Part shown: positions 49,967-62,038 of the stretch, piece after piece
How positions within the stretch are numbered: position 1 is the stretch's first letter
Layout of the letters: the number at the start of each line of letters is the position of its first letter
Origin: Stratiolaelaps scimitus
Lineage: Eukaryota > Arthropoda > Arachnida > Mesostigmata > Laelapidae
Length of the DNA: 64,000 nt
Assembly: GCA_019614645.1 (NCBI GenBank)
Contig: JABWDB010000011.1
Coordinates: forward strand, 4,141,501-4,205,500
Direction of reading: 5' to 3'
The notes under the pieces: model-generated
Databases searched by the model: none
The model's input: only the letters and a program-made list of their open reading frames with translations
Told to the model about the DNA's origin: nothing
Translations under genes and position numbers: made by a program

Positions 49967-50370
49967 CTTTTGCTATGCTGACCTTGTAAATGGCACTCAA
50001 GCCGCAATCAAGCCTTGTATTCACTCGCTCGTTACTCGGCATCGCGCGCGGAACAGTAAGGCTCCGCCTACCGTGCGGATTGGCAGCTGGCATTCTCAAG
50101 GCGGCGCACAGCATAGCCCGCCGTACGGATGACTCGATCAAGTGAATTCGATTCGGTGTTCAGATGACAACCGTTCAAGGGTAAAATGCAAGTTGCCCTT
50201 GCCCCCCCGGCTGACGCACACAAACGTACCCATGACATCTATATATCGGCTGCATGTCAACAATTGCCGCGATATCGGCAATCCACTCTTGGCGAACACT
50301 AGCTTATTGGCGAGACAGATAGATCTATCTCGGTGAGCGGCTCCTCCATGGCCCATGGTGGTGTACTCAC

Positions 50371-50437
50371 GTCGGTTTTTTTGATCGCTCGCCGACGCGG
50401 CAAGCGCAATTGAATGTCCCCCAAAACAGTCTGCCAT
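50371..50437 (-). CDS. possible first exon of the glutamine-rich gene
   Basis: ATG at 50437 in fair context opens MADCFGGHSIALAASASDQK and runs to a near-perfect donor (GAC then GTGAGT, phase 1). The next supported exon (49966) starts in phase 0, so a linking exon would be needed. It may instead belong to another transcript. Confidence 0.3.
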
Positions 50438-52651
50438 GATCAAGGTTGGCAAATCTGCCCCGCTGACAAATCACACCACAGCCGATAGATACATAGAAAT
50501 ATAGATATATAGCCCGATAGGCCACTCAGACACACGTCGGTCACCAGGCAGGCAGGCAGGCACCAGACAGACAAGCAAACTCCACGACTGGACCCTCTAG
50601 CTGGCGGCTGGAGGTCCCCGGCCCTTCTGCGATCCGACATGTTTTTTGTCGGCGCTCTTGCCCTCGGGTGTTACGGATCGTCACTACGAGCAGTTGGGTC
50701 GTCGACTGAGTTATCGCCCAGTGCACCACACCCGGCCGACCGCCTTCGCCTACGTCCGTCACTCAGCGGCACAGCAGCAATCCGAACCTACCTTCAAGCT
50801 GTGAGTGGCTTCGCTTGAACTCTCCACTGTGGCAGCTCGACGAGGAACTCCGCTCGTCGCCAGCGAACATCCTAGGGGCGGCGAGCGATCGAGTTCACGC
50901 GCGGTTCGTCGATGCGGCCGGCAGACAGCCCCGGTCGGCTCAGCTCGGCGAGCCGCGATCCGACCGCGAACGAAACTGCAGCAGCGGCGGCGGCAATGGC
51001 AACCGTTTCGGTCGGCACCGACTTCCATATACACAGGTAGATGGCAGCGCTGGTGGCGTGTACGAACGGACGGACGAACAACGGCGACGAGAGCAACTGA
51101 ACAAGCCGTTGCTGCTGCTGCTGCCGCCGTTAGCGCTGATAACGGCCGCGAGAACGATCAGGTCGACCCACGAACGAACATGGTGACTGAGCAACCAGCC
51201 GGATTGCAGGCCGTCTACGGAAGGCGTCCGGCCAGCGGAACAACGGGTGGACAATGGACGACACAGCTGAGAGGTCGGCTCCAGCAGCTGACCGACCGTC
51301 TCTGGGTGAGTGCGGGCTGAGCGCTGTTCGCAAGAGGCGGCGGCGGCGGCGGCCGTGACAGCGGGGCTAGACGGGTAGCGGCTGCGCGAGCCGGAGCAGG
51401 CAGCTAGCTGGCAGGCTGGCCAATTGGTGGGTGAGGGAGTGGATGCCGGCGGCTGTTCATCTCAAAGTGAAATGATGGCGGCGTCGGAGTGAACGGGGTA
51501 CAGCTTGGATAAATGGACCGGGACTGGGATCTGTCCGGGGTCGCAGGTTCGAATCCTGCCGTGGCTTCAGGATCGTGTGGATTTTTGCCACCGGATGTGG
51601 CCAGCTGCCTAACGTGGCCAGTTGGGCCAGCGGCCTGGACCAGCAACAACAGCAGGAGCAGTGGCTGGTGGCGTTCGCTTTGGCAGCTACTGAGAGCGTT
51701 GGCTGCTGTGCGCGCCAGAACGTTTCAGCTGGCGGCCAGCAGTCGCCGGAGAGAGGGCGCTGGCTCGGCCGTTCTCAACACACGGCATACCCATATTGAT
51801 GTTCGGCTCGCGCTGTTGCTACCGGGAACCGCGTCAGTAGAGTGCGGTATTATCTGGGACGGGTGGCTTTCGCGATTGGCCTGAATCAGGTTAGGGGAGG
51901 GTTGGTTGGCTGCTGCTGCCGCCGCCGCCGCCGCCCCCCCCGCCAGCACTACTATCCAAACAAGTCATCTGCTAGTATGAGGGTACGATGGTGTCCGATG
52001 TCGAAGAAATGTTGAATCAAGTAGTGCCGTGTTTAGCGTTGCCACATAAAATTGCTTTGCTTGAGTGGCCGCTTGGAGATGCAGATATAGGCCGGCCATT
52101 TGTTGAATCTCGCTGCTACAGGCTCAGTATATATTTGCCGTACGCATGATTCCTTGTAGACGGGCTAAATAAATTGATATTCATATATTAAAGAGAGCCC
52201 TATCCCGCTCGGCGAAGCGACTAGCTGATGAGTAATTTTCTTCGTGGTTATTCTCAGATATGTAAAATTATTACAAATAGCGTTCACTGTCAATCTACGA
52301 AGGATTGATATCCCCCGAAGGATCTCACGAAACATCGACGATAGCCACTGTCGCATACTGGCACATTTTGGGGAGAGGGGCCCACATGAATCTCTTTCCA
52401 CCATTCGGTTTCCCAGCCGCCGGAGGCGAGCTGATCGAATTTCGAATGGCGCCGTTTTGTAACGGAAGAACAATTGTTTCTGTTCGAGGAAACGAATGCT
52501 ATACATTGCCAGTGTTTTCCGATGTAAGCATTGAATCTTGGCCAGCTATTCTGAAGGAATACCCCGTACGAATGTACGTGCTACGAAGCACACTTCTTAC
52601 CACGGTGCCAGCAAGCTCAATCGATCAGTAAGCCGAAGTAATCGGCAAGAG
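50438..52651. other. intergenic region, partly GC-rich
   Basis: From about 50790 to 51420 and again near 51900-51950 the sequence is visibly rich in G, C and CpG, with CTG and GCC runs. It could be a promoter region for the minus-strand gene, but no core promoter element is certain. An SINE-like B box lies at 51515-51620. An open frame at 52305-52631 (ends TTVPASSIDQ) lacks recognisable features and was not called. Confidence 0.4.
51515..51620 (+). repeat. tRNA-like repeat, third type
   Basis: The B box GGTTCGAATCC with GGTCGCA in front is followed by TGCCGTGGCTTCAGGATCGT. The tail differs from the SINE body at 58108-58220 but recalls 870-960. A few bases upstream lie GGATAAATGGACCGGGACTG, a weak A-box region. 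Confidence 0.45.
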
Positions 52652-52916
52652 ATGGCGGACAACACCTCGGCAGCGGATATGTTATATTCGTTTAAAGTGT
52701 TTAAGAAGACACCGAACGAAATTACAGCCAAAAGTAGGTGTTTCTTCTAGGCTAGTTACAAATGGTAGACTAATGTGTTCGTTACCCCGAGGGCTGAACA
52801 GGAAATATCGCCTAACTTTACCTATGGTCAGATTCAGCCTCAGCTGAATTCGACGAGAGTTTATAGTCGGCAGTTCGCGTCGCGACCGTTTGATAACATC
52901 TTGAGATGTTATCGTC

Positions 52917-52985
<69 letters not shown>

Positions 52986-55873
52986 GAGCAACTATAGCTC
53001 TTTCCCAGATGTATGAAATATTCCTCTGTTTCCTGATATCGTCGTGAAGACCGTCGCTCGCGAGCTGTCCCCACCGCAGAAGAAAAATAAACACAGTAAA
53101 TAACATAGGCAAAATAGTATCAAATAAACCAAGACCACAAATTACCGATTTCTGGTTAGTCACTATTTGTAGTAGACCTTCCCCCCCCCCCCCCGGGCAT
53201 TTATGAAGATTCGGGATGCTTTTTCTCGAAAAATTCGTTCTATGATAAGAGACGTGTGATGAAAAATGATGCCATAATGATGGTCGCTGCAAAACGAAAT
53301 CGTCACAATTTAATCATTTCCCATCGTTTCTTTGGCTTGATTTTTGTTCTTCTTTGCATGTCTCCAGTTCAGAACATCCTGGAGGACAACCTGACTGAGA
53401 GTTTGCGGCATTTTATAAGCGATATTCAAGCTTTGGTAAGTTTGGTGATATTCGTTTTGTTTGAGCGTCTACAGCACTGGTGAAATTTGTAATCTGCTAT
53501 TTTGTCTGGTTGCATTGGCTTTCAGCGCTGATTCCGATTATAAGTTGGTTTCTGTCGATTATATTTACGTAAGTGTTATGTATGCCAGTTCCAATCTCTA
53601 TAGAAAGTGGACCGATCCAGTGCAGAGGGTTTGACGTGGATGATAAACCCCTCTGCCTGCTAAAACCAGTCCTCTGCTGAGAGTCTATCTCTATCCTAGA
53701 TTCGGCATCTCTCTCCTGCCTCGTGTCTGGTAATTGTACTTAAAGATGCCACCTATATGTCTCTGCTTTCCGTGCGGGCCTTTCAGAACTGCTACAAGAA
53801 GGAAGTAAAGCCAGGCGACTTGGAGCGCGCGAGTATCGAGGATATCGCCCACTTTGACGCCTGTATCGACCGCATCGAGGTTGGTAATGAGTTTGTTCGT
53901 TTGCTGAACTTCGACAAAAAGGCAGCAAGGGACGCGTGTCGAATCAGCAAAAAACCACATTCGGTTTTAGTCACTAATGCGTTCTCCTCATTACGGACAC
54001 ACTCCGCAATTTCGATGCTCAAAATATGATCGCCCGTCCCCGCGTTCAGGAAATGACAGACATACTTTGCTTGGTGTTCGACTTTACAGGCGAAGCTCTA
54101 TAAGATATTGGCCACTCCCTCCCACGTGGTCCTTCCCGAGGATGAGTTACTTCGCCAGATTGAAGAGGATTCGAGGATTAAGCGCATCGAAACTAGACGC
54201 TTGATTGCCATGGTCAGTATAACTTTTAACCGGTTTGGATCTTGGGCAAGGAATAGGATAGAAAGCCCTCGCTCTTCACCTCGTGGCAAGGTGTCAAGTG
54301 GGTAACAAATTCAGGGCATAGCAAGGAAGTGCAAATTGGACCACAACCATCAGCTAATTTTTACCACAAATTGGGCGACAATCATCAGCTAAGTAAATTG
54401 AGCTTAATTGTTTTATTATCGAGCGACTTAGTTCCGGCAACTTGGGGAAGAATCTCTTGGCTTTCAGCCAAGCTAATTTTAAACAATCTGTTATAATTAC
54501 CCGGGCTTGACCCAGCAACGCCATTCTCTAACGCATTACATATTTAACAATGCGCCGTATAGAATCTACTCGCCCTGATTGAGCGGCAAACCACCATGTT
54601 GTCAGGGTGCCATCGCTGGCGCAGTATTTAATTACTGAGGGCAATATTCGTTCTCAAACAAATGCAAAGTGGGTTTGAGACACGTTTATAGACTTCGTAT
54701 AGTATGTAGCATGAATATTAGGTTGACCCAAAAATAATGAAACTCGTATCGTCTTGCCGAGTTCTTATTCTTGGCCGGTTTGAATTCAAATTTGGGATGA
54801 GGCACAACAATTAGCGAGCAGGCGGCGCAAAAGTCGCTAGTAGACGGCTTTCGTTGGGCTTTCCAAATGGCGACAAGCGGACCAGACTTGCATGCTCCCT
54901 CAGACTTGCATGCTCGGAAGAAAAGTGTCAAGTTTATGTTGGTGTGCGCTGTTTAGGCAAGGCGACTGGGACACTAATGAACATCGAGGGCGCCCACCCC
55001 TTCCCGAATCTGGATTCGACGAACGGATCGAGATAATCGAAACAGCTTTTGAGCAAACTAGAGCTTGATCATTGACGACTTGTCGGCTGAAATTGGCGTG
55101 CCTCGCGAAACATGTCGTCGAATTATTAAAAATAATCTGAGGATGCAGAAATAGAATGCCAAATGGGTCTCTCGTGAACTCAGTCCTAGTCAACTGAAAA
55201 TGAGTGAGGAGTGTTCACGAGACAATTTGAAGATATATAGACAGCAAAAGAGCCGTCGAGAGCGTACCGTTGCAGTGGAGGAGACATGGGCCAGCGTGTA
55301 TAGGGAGCCGGAAATAGATCAAGTGAAACAGTGGCTACGACCAGGTGAACAGGCAATGGCGGTAGCAGTACCAAATAGATTCGAGCCTAAAGCAATAGCA
55401 GACTTGCCATGGATTTCAATGGCATTGCTACCACGAGATTTTGGGTTCAAAAGAAAAAATAGACTCGGCTCGATATTTCGAGTGTTCTTGAAGCGACTCA
55501 TGAATAATTGGCATGGCAATAGGAAGCACCGAGTGTAGCTGCTCGATAACAATGCTAAGGCACATCGTAGCAATGAAATTACGTCCTGGCTTAAGGCCAA
55601 CAAGATACTACCAACTAAAAAATCTTTGTTTTAACCCACTTGGTTTAGCCGATACTGAAATCTATATGTGCCGCGTTATTTTTGGGTCAACCTAATAATT
55701 GTACAATTAATTCATCGGTTTCAATTAATTCTAAATCTATTCGTTTGTGCGGGGGTGTCACCTTGCAGAAGGCTGAGAGCAACCGTAAGCTTCGGGACGA
55801 GATCGCCCTGGTCAAGAAACGGCAAGAGGTCGCCGCTAGACTCACGCTGGCTAAGCAGCAGCTTATGCTTTAG
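52652..55873 (+). CDS. MIS12: kinetochore protein MIS12
   Basis: Five exons: 52652-52733, 53368-53435, 53787-53879, 54090-54212 and 55769-55873 (stop TAG), phases 1, 0, 0 and 0, 156 residues; human MIS12 is about 205. The first exon ends FKVFKKTPNEITAK, and exon 2 adds IQNILEDNLTESLRHF, the head segment of the family (human has FFGFTPQTC then the helix with DYL). The clearest match is HFDACIDRIEAKLYKI followed by ATPSHVVLPEDE, which corresponds to HFDNLFSKMEQLF and RIPSNILLPEDK in the human protein. A coiled-coil tail (ESNRKLRDEIALVKKRQEVA) follows. MIS12 is a subunit of the Mis12 complex, which links centromeric chromatin to the Ndc80 complex and microtubules. The tail is shorter than in vertebrates. 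The last intron is 1,556 bp and holds a mariner relic. Confidence 0.85.
52918..52984. repeat. (TA)n microsatellite in MIS12 intron 1
   Basis: About 67 bp of TA with one phase break near 52959. Confidence 0.9.
54718..55695 (+). mobile_element. degenerate mariner-family DNA transposon in MIS12 intron 4
   Basis: Perfect 20-bp inverted ends, TTAGGTTGACCCAAAAATAA at 54718 and its reverse complement ending at 55695, are flanked by TA on both sides, the mariner target-site duplication. The size of 978 bp is a little below that of full mariners (about 1.3 kb). In the plus strand around 55060-55200 translated sequence resembles a mariner DNA-binding region (DDLSAEIGVPRETCRRIIKN, then AKWVSRELSPSQLKM), broken by a stop. 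Downstream only short, frame-shifted pieces can be matched. It is a dead copy with intact ends, possibly mobilisable only by another transposase. Confidence 0.85.
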
Positions 55874-58107
55874 GACAACGCTGACGAGAACACCACGAGA
55901 ATCAGGTTGAGCGCGAAAATTTGTCAAGCTGACGAGGACAGATCTGCCCGCGCGAGACTTACGCCGATAATCATTCAGCGAGGAATAAGAAGAGAGAGAG
56001 AGAGAGAGAAACGGGGGCGGGTTTAACTTAGCGGAGAGCCCTGTGTAAATACTTAAAACAAGGGATGCATGTGTAGAACAAATCTGTATCCCGCAGAGAG
56101 ATCGGGATATTTTTCGCGCACACGCGACGAACACATGAACATTTAACTATGACTACAAACGCATATTTGAGCAATGTTCGCGAGCGTCGTTCAACTCGCA
56201 GAGTTTGTGCGGTAACAAGCATATACATTGTAATTTGTATATAAATGATATATGCGTAAGGCCTCCATGAAAGACTTCATGTATGGGTTGTATAGGCTTT
56301 CTATAGCGTCTATGGTAATAATGCATGCGGCAGTCGTTGAGGAAGTTGTCTCGGGACAACGATACCGTGGCGGACCTACATCCGTTGTAAGAGTCCATAA
56401 GGTATCATTAGGTTCAGGATAAGGAAGGAGTCTACGTGAAGTGAGACCTAAGCAGTATTACAGAGATCGTATTTGAGCCCAGTAAGGGGGTACCAACCTA
56501 TTTCGCTAATAATAAATGTCAGTACAGTGCATCATAAGGCCACCGAAGGTACTTTTTTCTAATGTTCCACAAATTAATTATGATATATAGTCAGAATTTA
56601 ATTCTTTTTTGTGGTTTTAAGTACGTTTTCTAGATCCTCAATAGTGGTGATCTTCTTCGTTCCAGAGCATACTAGTGATGACATCTAATATTTTCAGCGT
56701 GATTGAGTACGCTGGCCACACAGGCATATATAGCTATGTATTCTTGATTATTCTGCCCTTTCCAATAACGTCACTGTATGATATGATGCGATCTATATAC
56801 GAACTACTAAACTAAATTTACTAAAGACACCTAATAAATATAATAATAATAATAAACGCCTTGAACGACTGTGGCAAAGTTCCGTCAAAAACGGATCTAG
56901 TGTGCATTATCAATTCAACATATTCAAAATGAATAATGGCAATACATTAGCCATCGTCAGGCGCATTACAGACTAGTTATGTTCTCACTTACCCTGTACA
57001 CGGCTCTAACACATGTATTCCATGAACGTAAATGTCGACAAGATTCTCTTGAGCAGAAAACGTGTTCGCAATAGCCGCTCTCAAAATAGCACCCAAAGCG
57101 CTGAACTGTCATTTATATCTTCCGCTCACGTGGACTTAAGTAGTTCTGAATTTCGAGGAAGCTCGTTGTGAAGTAGTGATCCCCCAGTAGTAGTGGGAGA
57201 TCTACAAACCCACTAAACCTTCGTGCCTTGTCCCGCTCCCCAGACGGTTCAGAAGGCTACTTTGGGGGGTATACACCTTCGGGGGTGACGCCTATATTCC
57301 TACTTTTGTATCTGGGTGAGCGTCAATGCGACTGAGGCCAGACTACCCCCTGTGTTTACCCTGATTTCCTCTTGTTCCCCCTTACAGTTCCAGTCCCTGA
57401 TCGCCTCGGCAGGGGGTATCCTGTGTTGAAAATTGTAGTCAAATACGTATAAAGCGGGTGTTCGAGTTGCTGTTATTTTACTCGGTCTGAGATTACAATT
57501 TTTATTTAACAATTAATCATAATAATAATAATTAATAGCTTAACTACCTGACTTAGTTGCTCGTTTCGTTTGCTTTCCCATCGTCATTGGGCTTTGATTG
57601 ATATTTATCGGGTGTCGGAACTTCAAGATGTTATGATTTCATAACAGAACGTTCAATGTAACCGCGGCACTTCCATGATAAAAATTCGATTTCAATGCCA
57701 ATTTCATTCACCGTACAGACTTACTAAGGCTGACAAACGCCTTTCCTTCAACTCAACCTGGATGTGTTCTAATTAGCACTTTTAGCTGAAGAATTCTCTG
57801 CTGAATGGACAGCGCTTGCCTGTCGTTGTCCCCCTCACAAGGTATTCCACCTTCGTCACGCCATTACTGGAAAGTACGTGGTTGTTTATATAGAAAATCT
57901 TGACAACGAACAAGAACAAAGTATAAAACAATGTGTCAGCTTTAGCGATCATGGTATGGTACATATACCTAAGCAATGTTTATACCATACCTCGTTCGGC
58001 GAATAGATGGGTTTTTTTTGCGAGGGTCTGCTCGATAGGTCTAATTTTGGAGACGGTTACGTGCTGTCATTGTGTCGCCATCATTCTAGTCTACCCGCCT
58101 ACTGTAT
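55874..58107. other. intergenic region between MIS12 and TMEM242
   Basis: No supported exon. There is a short GA run near 55990-56010 and an AAT run near 56839-56855. Open frames are short and featureless. Confidence 0.45.
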
Positions 58108-58220
58108 TCGGCTGCGTCTCTGGTTGGAAAAAGGCGGAGGTCGCAGGTTCGAGTCCCGCTACGTGATGACATATAAGAGAAGTTAAGTATTGCAAAAACT
58201 ACACTTCCGTTCATAGACCA
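58108..58220 (+). repeat. tRNA-derived SINE-like copy
   Basis: CTGCGTCTCTGGTTGG, then GGTCGCAGGTTCGAGTCCCG (B box) and GCTACGTGATGACATATAAG lead into AGAAGTTAAGTATTGCAAAA and ACACTTCCGTTCATAGACC. It aligns head and body with 25345-25510 (minus) and 15428-15545, so it is the clearest plus-strand copy of that family. Confidence 0.65.
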
Positions 58221-58221
58221 A

Positions 58222-58395
58222 TCAAGCCTTCACCATACCCAGACACGTGGCGTTGGCGATAAGTGTGGGAATCGAAGCAATGCGCGCATGTAAGAAATAT
58301 CCGTAGAGCTTTGAACGTTTAACCACGGCCTTCGGAACGCCTCCGATCTTAATAGACTTTCGTTTGAGAGTGAAGGCCCGCCCTTGTCCCATCAT
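58222..58395 (-). CDS. short basic open reading frame, unproven
   Basis: 57 codons starting MMGQGRAFTLKRKSIKIGGV and ending in a Leu/Ile/Ala-rich segment (ASIPTLIANATCLGMVKA). No domain is recognised, the start has no splice or Kozak support and the frame stops just beside the SINE copy. It may be chance. Confidence 0.18.
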   Translation of the reverse strand: MMGQGRAFTLKRKSIKIGGVPKAVVKRSKLYGYFLHARIASIPTLIANATCLGMVKA

Positions 58396-58835
58396 AACAA
58401 AAATCGGCAAAAAAAAAACAAAATCGCTAATTGCCATCCGTATGATCGCATCACTACGAAAAATGCTAGAACAAAAATACGAGCCGGGAGGAACCCCCCC
58501 CACGAGCACCGGCTGCGGCTGGACACTTTTGAATAGCCCGCGCGACGTTCACCAACCGAAGCCCTCTCCGCCGCGCGGAGTACGCCGTGTTTGTTATTTA
58601 CTGATCTCGGCACATGGTGCTTGTATCTATAATAATGATGGTTGCGCTGTTGTTCGATTCGCGAGTTCGATCAATCGCTGTCGCGCTAATGCCAACGTAG
58701 AAACGGTCGTGTCTAGAGACATTTGCCGGATGCACCGCCAATGCAATGTAATGTACTCTGTATTGAATGACACCCTGAGCAATATGTAAGAGCTGTGTTT
58801 GTGTGTGTGGAACAGTGATCGGCGCGCGAGACACA

Positions 58836-60787
58836 ATGACCCAACAGGAGATTTCCCAGATACCGGTGGAGACGAAATCGCGCAGCAAGATCCCAGGTAG
58901 AGTATTTCTAAAATCGACGTCAAATGCCACCATGCAAAAACACAAGGAGATAGAATGTCCGCGGGCAGGGGCGGGGAAATGCATTGCTTTTAGGGTATTT
59001 ACACAAGAAATAGCGTTTTTCATCTCATCGAATGGTACCCACCTACATCGTACGTGGAGCTTGAGCCTTCGGATGAAAATGTTCGTGTCCATCTGACGGT
59101 GTTACGTAGAGTAAATGCATTAGCGATTACTTGTATAATTCAGTACGTCTTGTGGGTGTTGGCGGCACAAAACGTCAAGGCAAGACAAAATTCAGAATGT
59201 AGCCATTTTGAACCCACGATTTAATAATAACAAAAACATTTTCCCTCTGTGTGTGTGTGTGTGTGCGTGTTTGCACAAATTCATTCTGCCAAAATTTGCT
59301 TCCTGCAGAGGTTGTCTTCATGGGCACCTTGGCGGGCTTCTCGATGCTGCTCGGTTTCGGGGCCACCATCGCTATGGCAAAGAAACGCTCACCGAAATAC
59401 TTCGCGCAGGTGAGTTGAGAGAAAACCCTCAAAAGATTCCCATACTCATGTGGGGACACGGCCACTGAAGTGAGCATTTTAAAACATCCTGTACATCAGA
59501 TCATCATTAAGAGACGCAACCAGTCTCCATATACGTCTTCTATTCCAAACATGCCACAATTCTCCAGGTCGATGATAGGCCATTGATGTCTCAGACGTTC
59601 TCCTGATCATAAAAACGTACAAGCGTCTATCGAGACATGTCCTATTTACACGTAGTTATTGTACAATCCCAGCACGTGTGATCACTCCGTTGCAGGGTAT
59701 GACCGGTTCCAAGGAGTCGCCCGAGAGCGGAACAGACTTAGCGTTGCGCGCATTGGGAAGAGGGACGCTCTACGCTGTTGGAGGGTTCAGCCTGCTATGC
59801 GCGATCATATGGAAGGCATTCGGAGCGAAAGATGTCGGTTCACTCACTATAGTTACGCTGCATGCTTAATACATAGTACACTTCTTTATTACATATAATT
59901 TAAATTAGATGTGTGGCTGTGTGTGTGTTTGTGGTTTGGGCATGCACTTAGCTTTTATGTGAGCCAGGCGCCAGGTTGTAAAAACCTGGCGCCTGCCTCA
60001 TATAAAGGCTCCACTGCTGTCCCGTTTAGGCCAACTGCAGCTGGCCCGATTCGCCAGTTTTGGTCAGCGATCCGATCAGGCCAAGCGTTGAATGCGCCTT
60101 CCGCGTTTCCGTTGTGTTTGTTGTCTTTTTTCGATATTTTCCTACAACATCGCCCGCATCTACTTATGACTGATTCGATTTGTAGACGCGTACTTCCTCT
60201 ATTCTACTTGTGAGCACCACGTGCGCTCGTGGGTACGTCGCGTTATATAGTGATAAGCCCATTTACCGCCCTTAAACACCATCCCCGACATTGAATATAT
60301 AACGAGTCAACAGGTAAACGCGTTGACGCCACCGCTCTCACGGTGTTACCAATGAATTTTATTTTCGGCCGGATTCCCCTAAAATCATTGGCCTCTTCGG
60401 GCACTGTCACATCACAGTTCGCCATCGATTTTCGTAAGCCGTTTGCACGTTTTGAGTTATTTGTAGTTCGGCCTTTGTGATGTGTCACATTGGGGACGTG
60501 TTGGCCTCCCACGTCTCGATTTGAGCGTATTCACTGTTCCGTTCATTTAGACGTTGGACGGCAAAAGCGTCAGCAGACATCACGAAAACGCCGGCTAGCC
60601 CCGCTAACGTTTGATCGATCCGATTTATTCTTGCGCATTTCAGCTGCAGGATTTCCGCCAGAGGGCAGGCGAGATGTTGCCTCGAATACCTCGAAACGAA
60701 ACTGGTGGACGAACCGATTTTGCCAGTCTGCGAGATCTACTTCAATACTGCATAGACGAAAGCGACAAATCGAAGAAAAGCAAATAG
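58836..60787 (+). CDS. TMEM242: transmembrane protein 242
   Basis: Four exons: 58836-58896, 59309-59409, 59696-59833 and 60644-60787 (stop TAG), phases 1, 0 and 0, 147 residues; human TMEM242 has 141. The first membrane segment (VVFMGTLAGFSMLLGFGATI) is followed by the family's AMAKKRSPKYF, then SGTDLALRALGRGTLYAVGG and a second membrane segment (GFSLLCAIIWKAFGAKD). The last exon, LQDFRQRAGEMLPRIPRNE, matches the human C-terminus (DFRSKMQSIFPTIPKN). The exon 3 donor is weak (GAT then GTCGGT), but it is the one that restores the conserved C-terminus; read-through would end nine codons later. The human protein is a mitochondrial inner-membrane factor linked to ATP synthase assembly. The same role here is inferred. 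AATAAA occurs at about 60817. Confidence 0.88.
59965..59995. repeat. perfect hairpin, 13-bp arms, 5-nt loop
   Basis: CAGGCGCCAGGTT (59965-59977) and AACCTGGCGCCTG (59983-59995) are exact reverse complements with a five-base GTAAA loop. It is GC-rich and lies 130 bp into the last TMEM242 intron, so it could form a stable hairpin in the pre-mRNA or act as a small-RNA-like structure. Confidence 0.85.
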
Positions 60788-60885
60788 ATAGATCTGCTTA
60801 TGCATTATAATACAGAAATAAACGCATTTTAATAGATAAACAACGAGACAGCGTGATGACGGATCTTGACATCTATATGCGTATG

Positions 60886-60916
<31 letters not shown>

Positions 60917-62038
60917 ATATATATATCTTTCGGTGTTAGTCAGGTTAATGAAGCGGTGTGTGACGCTAATACAATACGAACGTTGATTTATTGAAGGAAC
61001 TGCGGGTTGATTTATTCGAATAATGCGTAAGTTCTCTTAATTGAATTTTTATTTTTAATTCGTAATAAAATAATAATGATAAAGAAATTGTCAAAAATGT
61101 TTAGGACATCAGAACAGAATTGTTTCTCGATACACCCGAGGAGCCACAGATTTGAACGTACAGCTGTTAGCGATAATAGGAGTGACGATCTTCGGTGGAA
61201 TTAGACAGTCGACATCTTCAACTCGGAAGAAGGCTTCGCCTTTACACGATGCCCACCGTGTAAATTTTATCAACGGGGGGTAGATACGAGGCGTAAAAAT
61301 CCTTCACGGAGACCCTGCGACTTAAGCCGAACACAGACCTTAGAGTATCGTTCTGAGTAACTTTAGCTCGGCGGAATGTTCGAAGCTAGTTCCATTCGCA
61401 GATCGGCGGTGCGTGACAAAGCACCGCTAGCAGCAGAACTTGATAGAATCGAATCTGTCCCGTGAGGAACTTGAGTCCGGGCGAGAGGATGTCTTCTCTA
61501 AAAACAGTTCTCAAATTTGGCTACAGTGTTGTTGGCTAATTGCAAAGTTTTGACTGAAATTATTTTTGCTTCATCAAAACGTTTATGGCGCTAAATAAAA
61601 GCAAATGGAACAACAATGTGATTTAACAGAAGATACTGTTTGCGCCTGTGGACATAGTTGTCTTGGAGGTTCGTTACAATGTATCAATGCCCACGGTGAA
61701 TCTCCAACATGGACAATTTGTTCGATGCTTCACGTTTGGCTAATATGCCTTTTATCAATTAATCCATTAGGTGCCTCGGTCCTAAAACTCCCCTTCTCCC
61801 CCCAGCAACGGGGGTTGACTCGAACTCCTGACCGATGCGAAATATTTTAATTCTCTTTTCTACTGAGGATTCCATCTGTCCTGGCAGAGACCGAGTCCTA
61901 CTGTAGACAGTAGCCTTCAAAAACGAAGACTGGTCCAAAGGTGTTCCAAAGGGAGCTCACTTCAATGAATAACAATTGTTAACGAGTTAGCAGTGCTCCT
62001 ACAGTGGATATCCACTGCCTCCACCACGCGAGTGCGAG
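60788..62038. other. intergenic region between TMEM242 and BTB-like paralogue 3
   Basis: No supported exon. It contains a TA run (about 60887-60927), a SINE body fragment (60985-61035, minus) and a tRNA-like B-box segment on the minus strand near 61800-61835 (GAGTTCGAGTCAACCC). TMEM242 and the BTB-like gene converge here. Confidence 0.45.
60985..61035 (-). repeat. SINE body fragment
   Basis: On the minus strand it reads AGAGAACTTACGCATTATTC then CCGCAGTTCCTTCAATAAAT, matching the body segments of the other copies. No head is visible. Confidence 0.4.

Noticed and set aside
52305..52631. 108-codon open frame upstream of MIS12
   Set aside because: No domain, no splice or start context, and it ends before the MIS12 ATG in a different frame. 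It may be chance.
58222..58509. Longer minus-strand open frame with two hydrophobic stretches
   Set aside because: The upstream half has no start support and crosses a poly-T run; only the short 3' part was kept, at low confidence.
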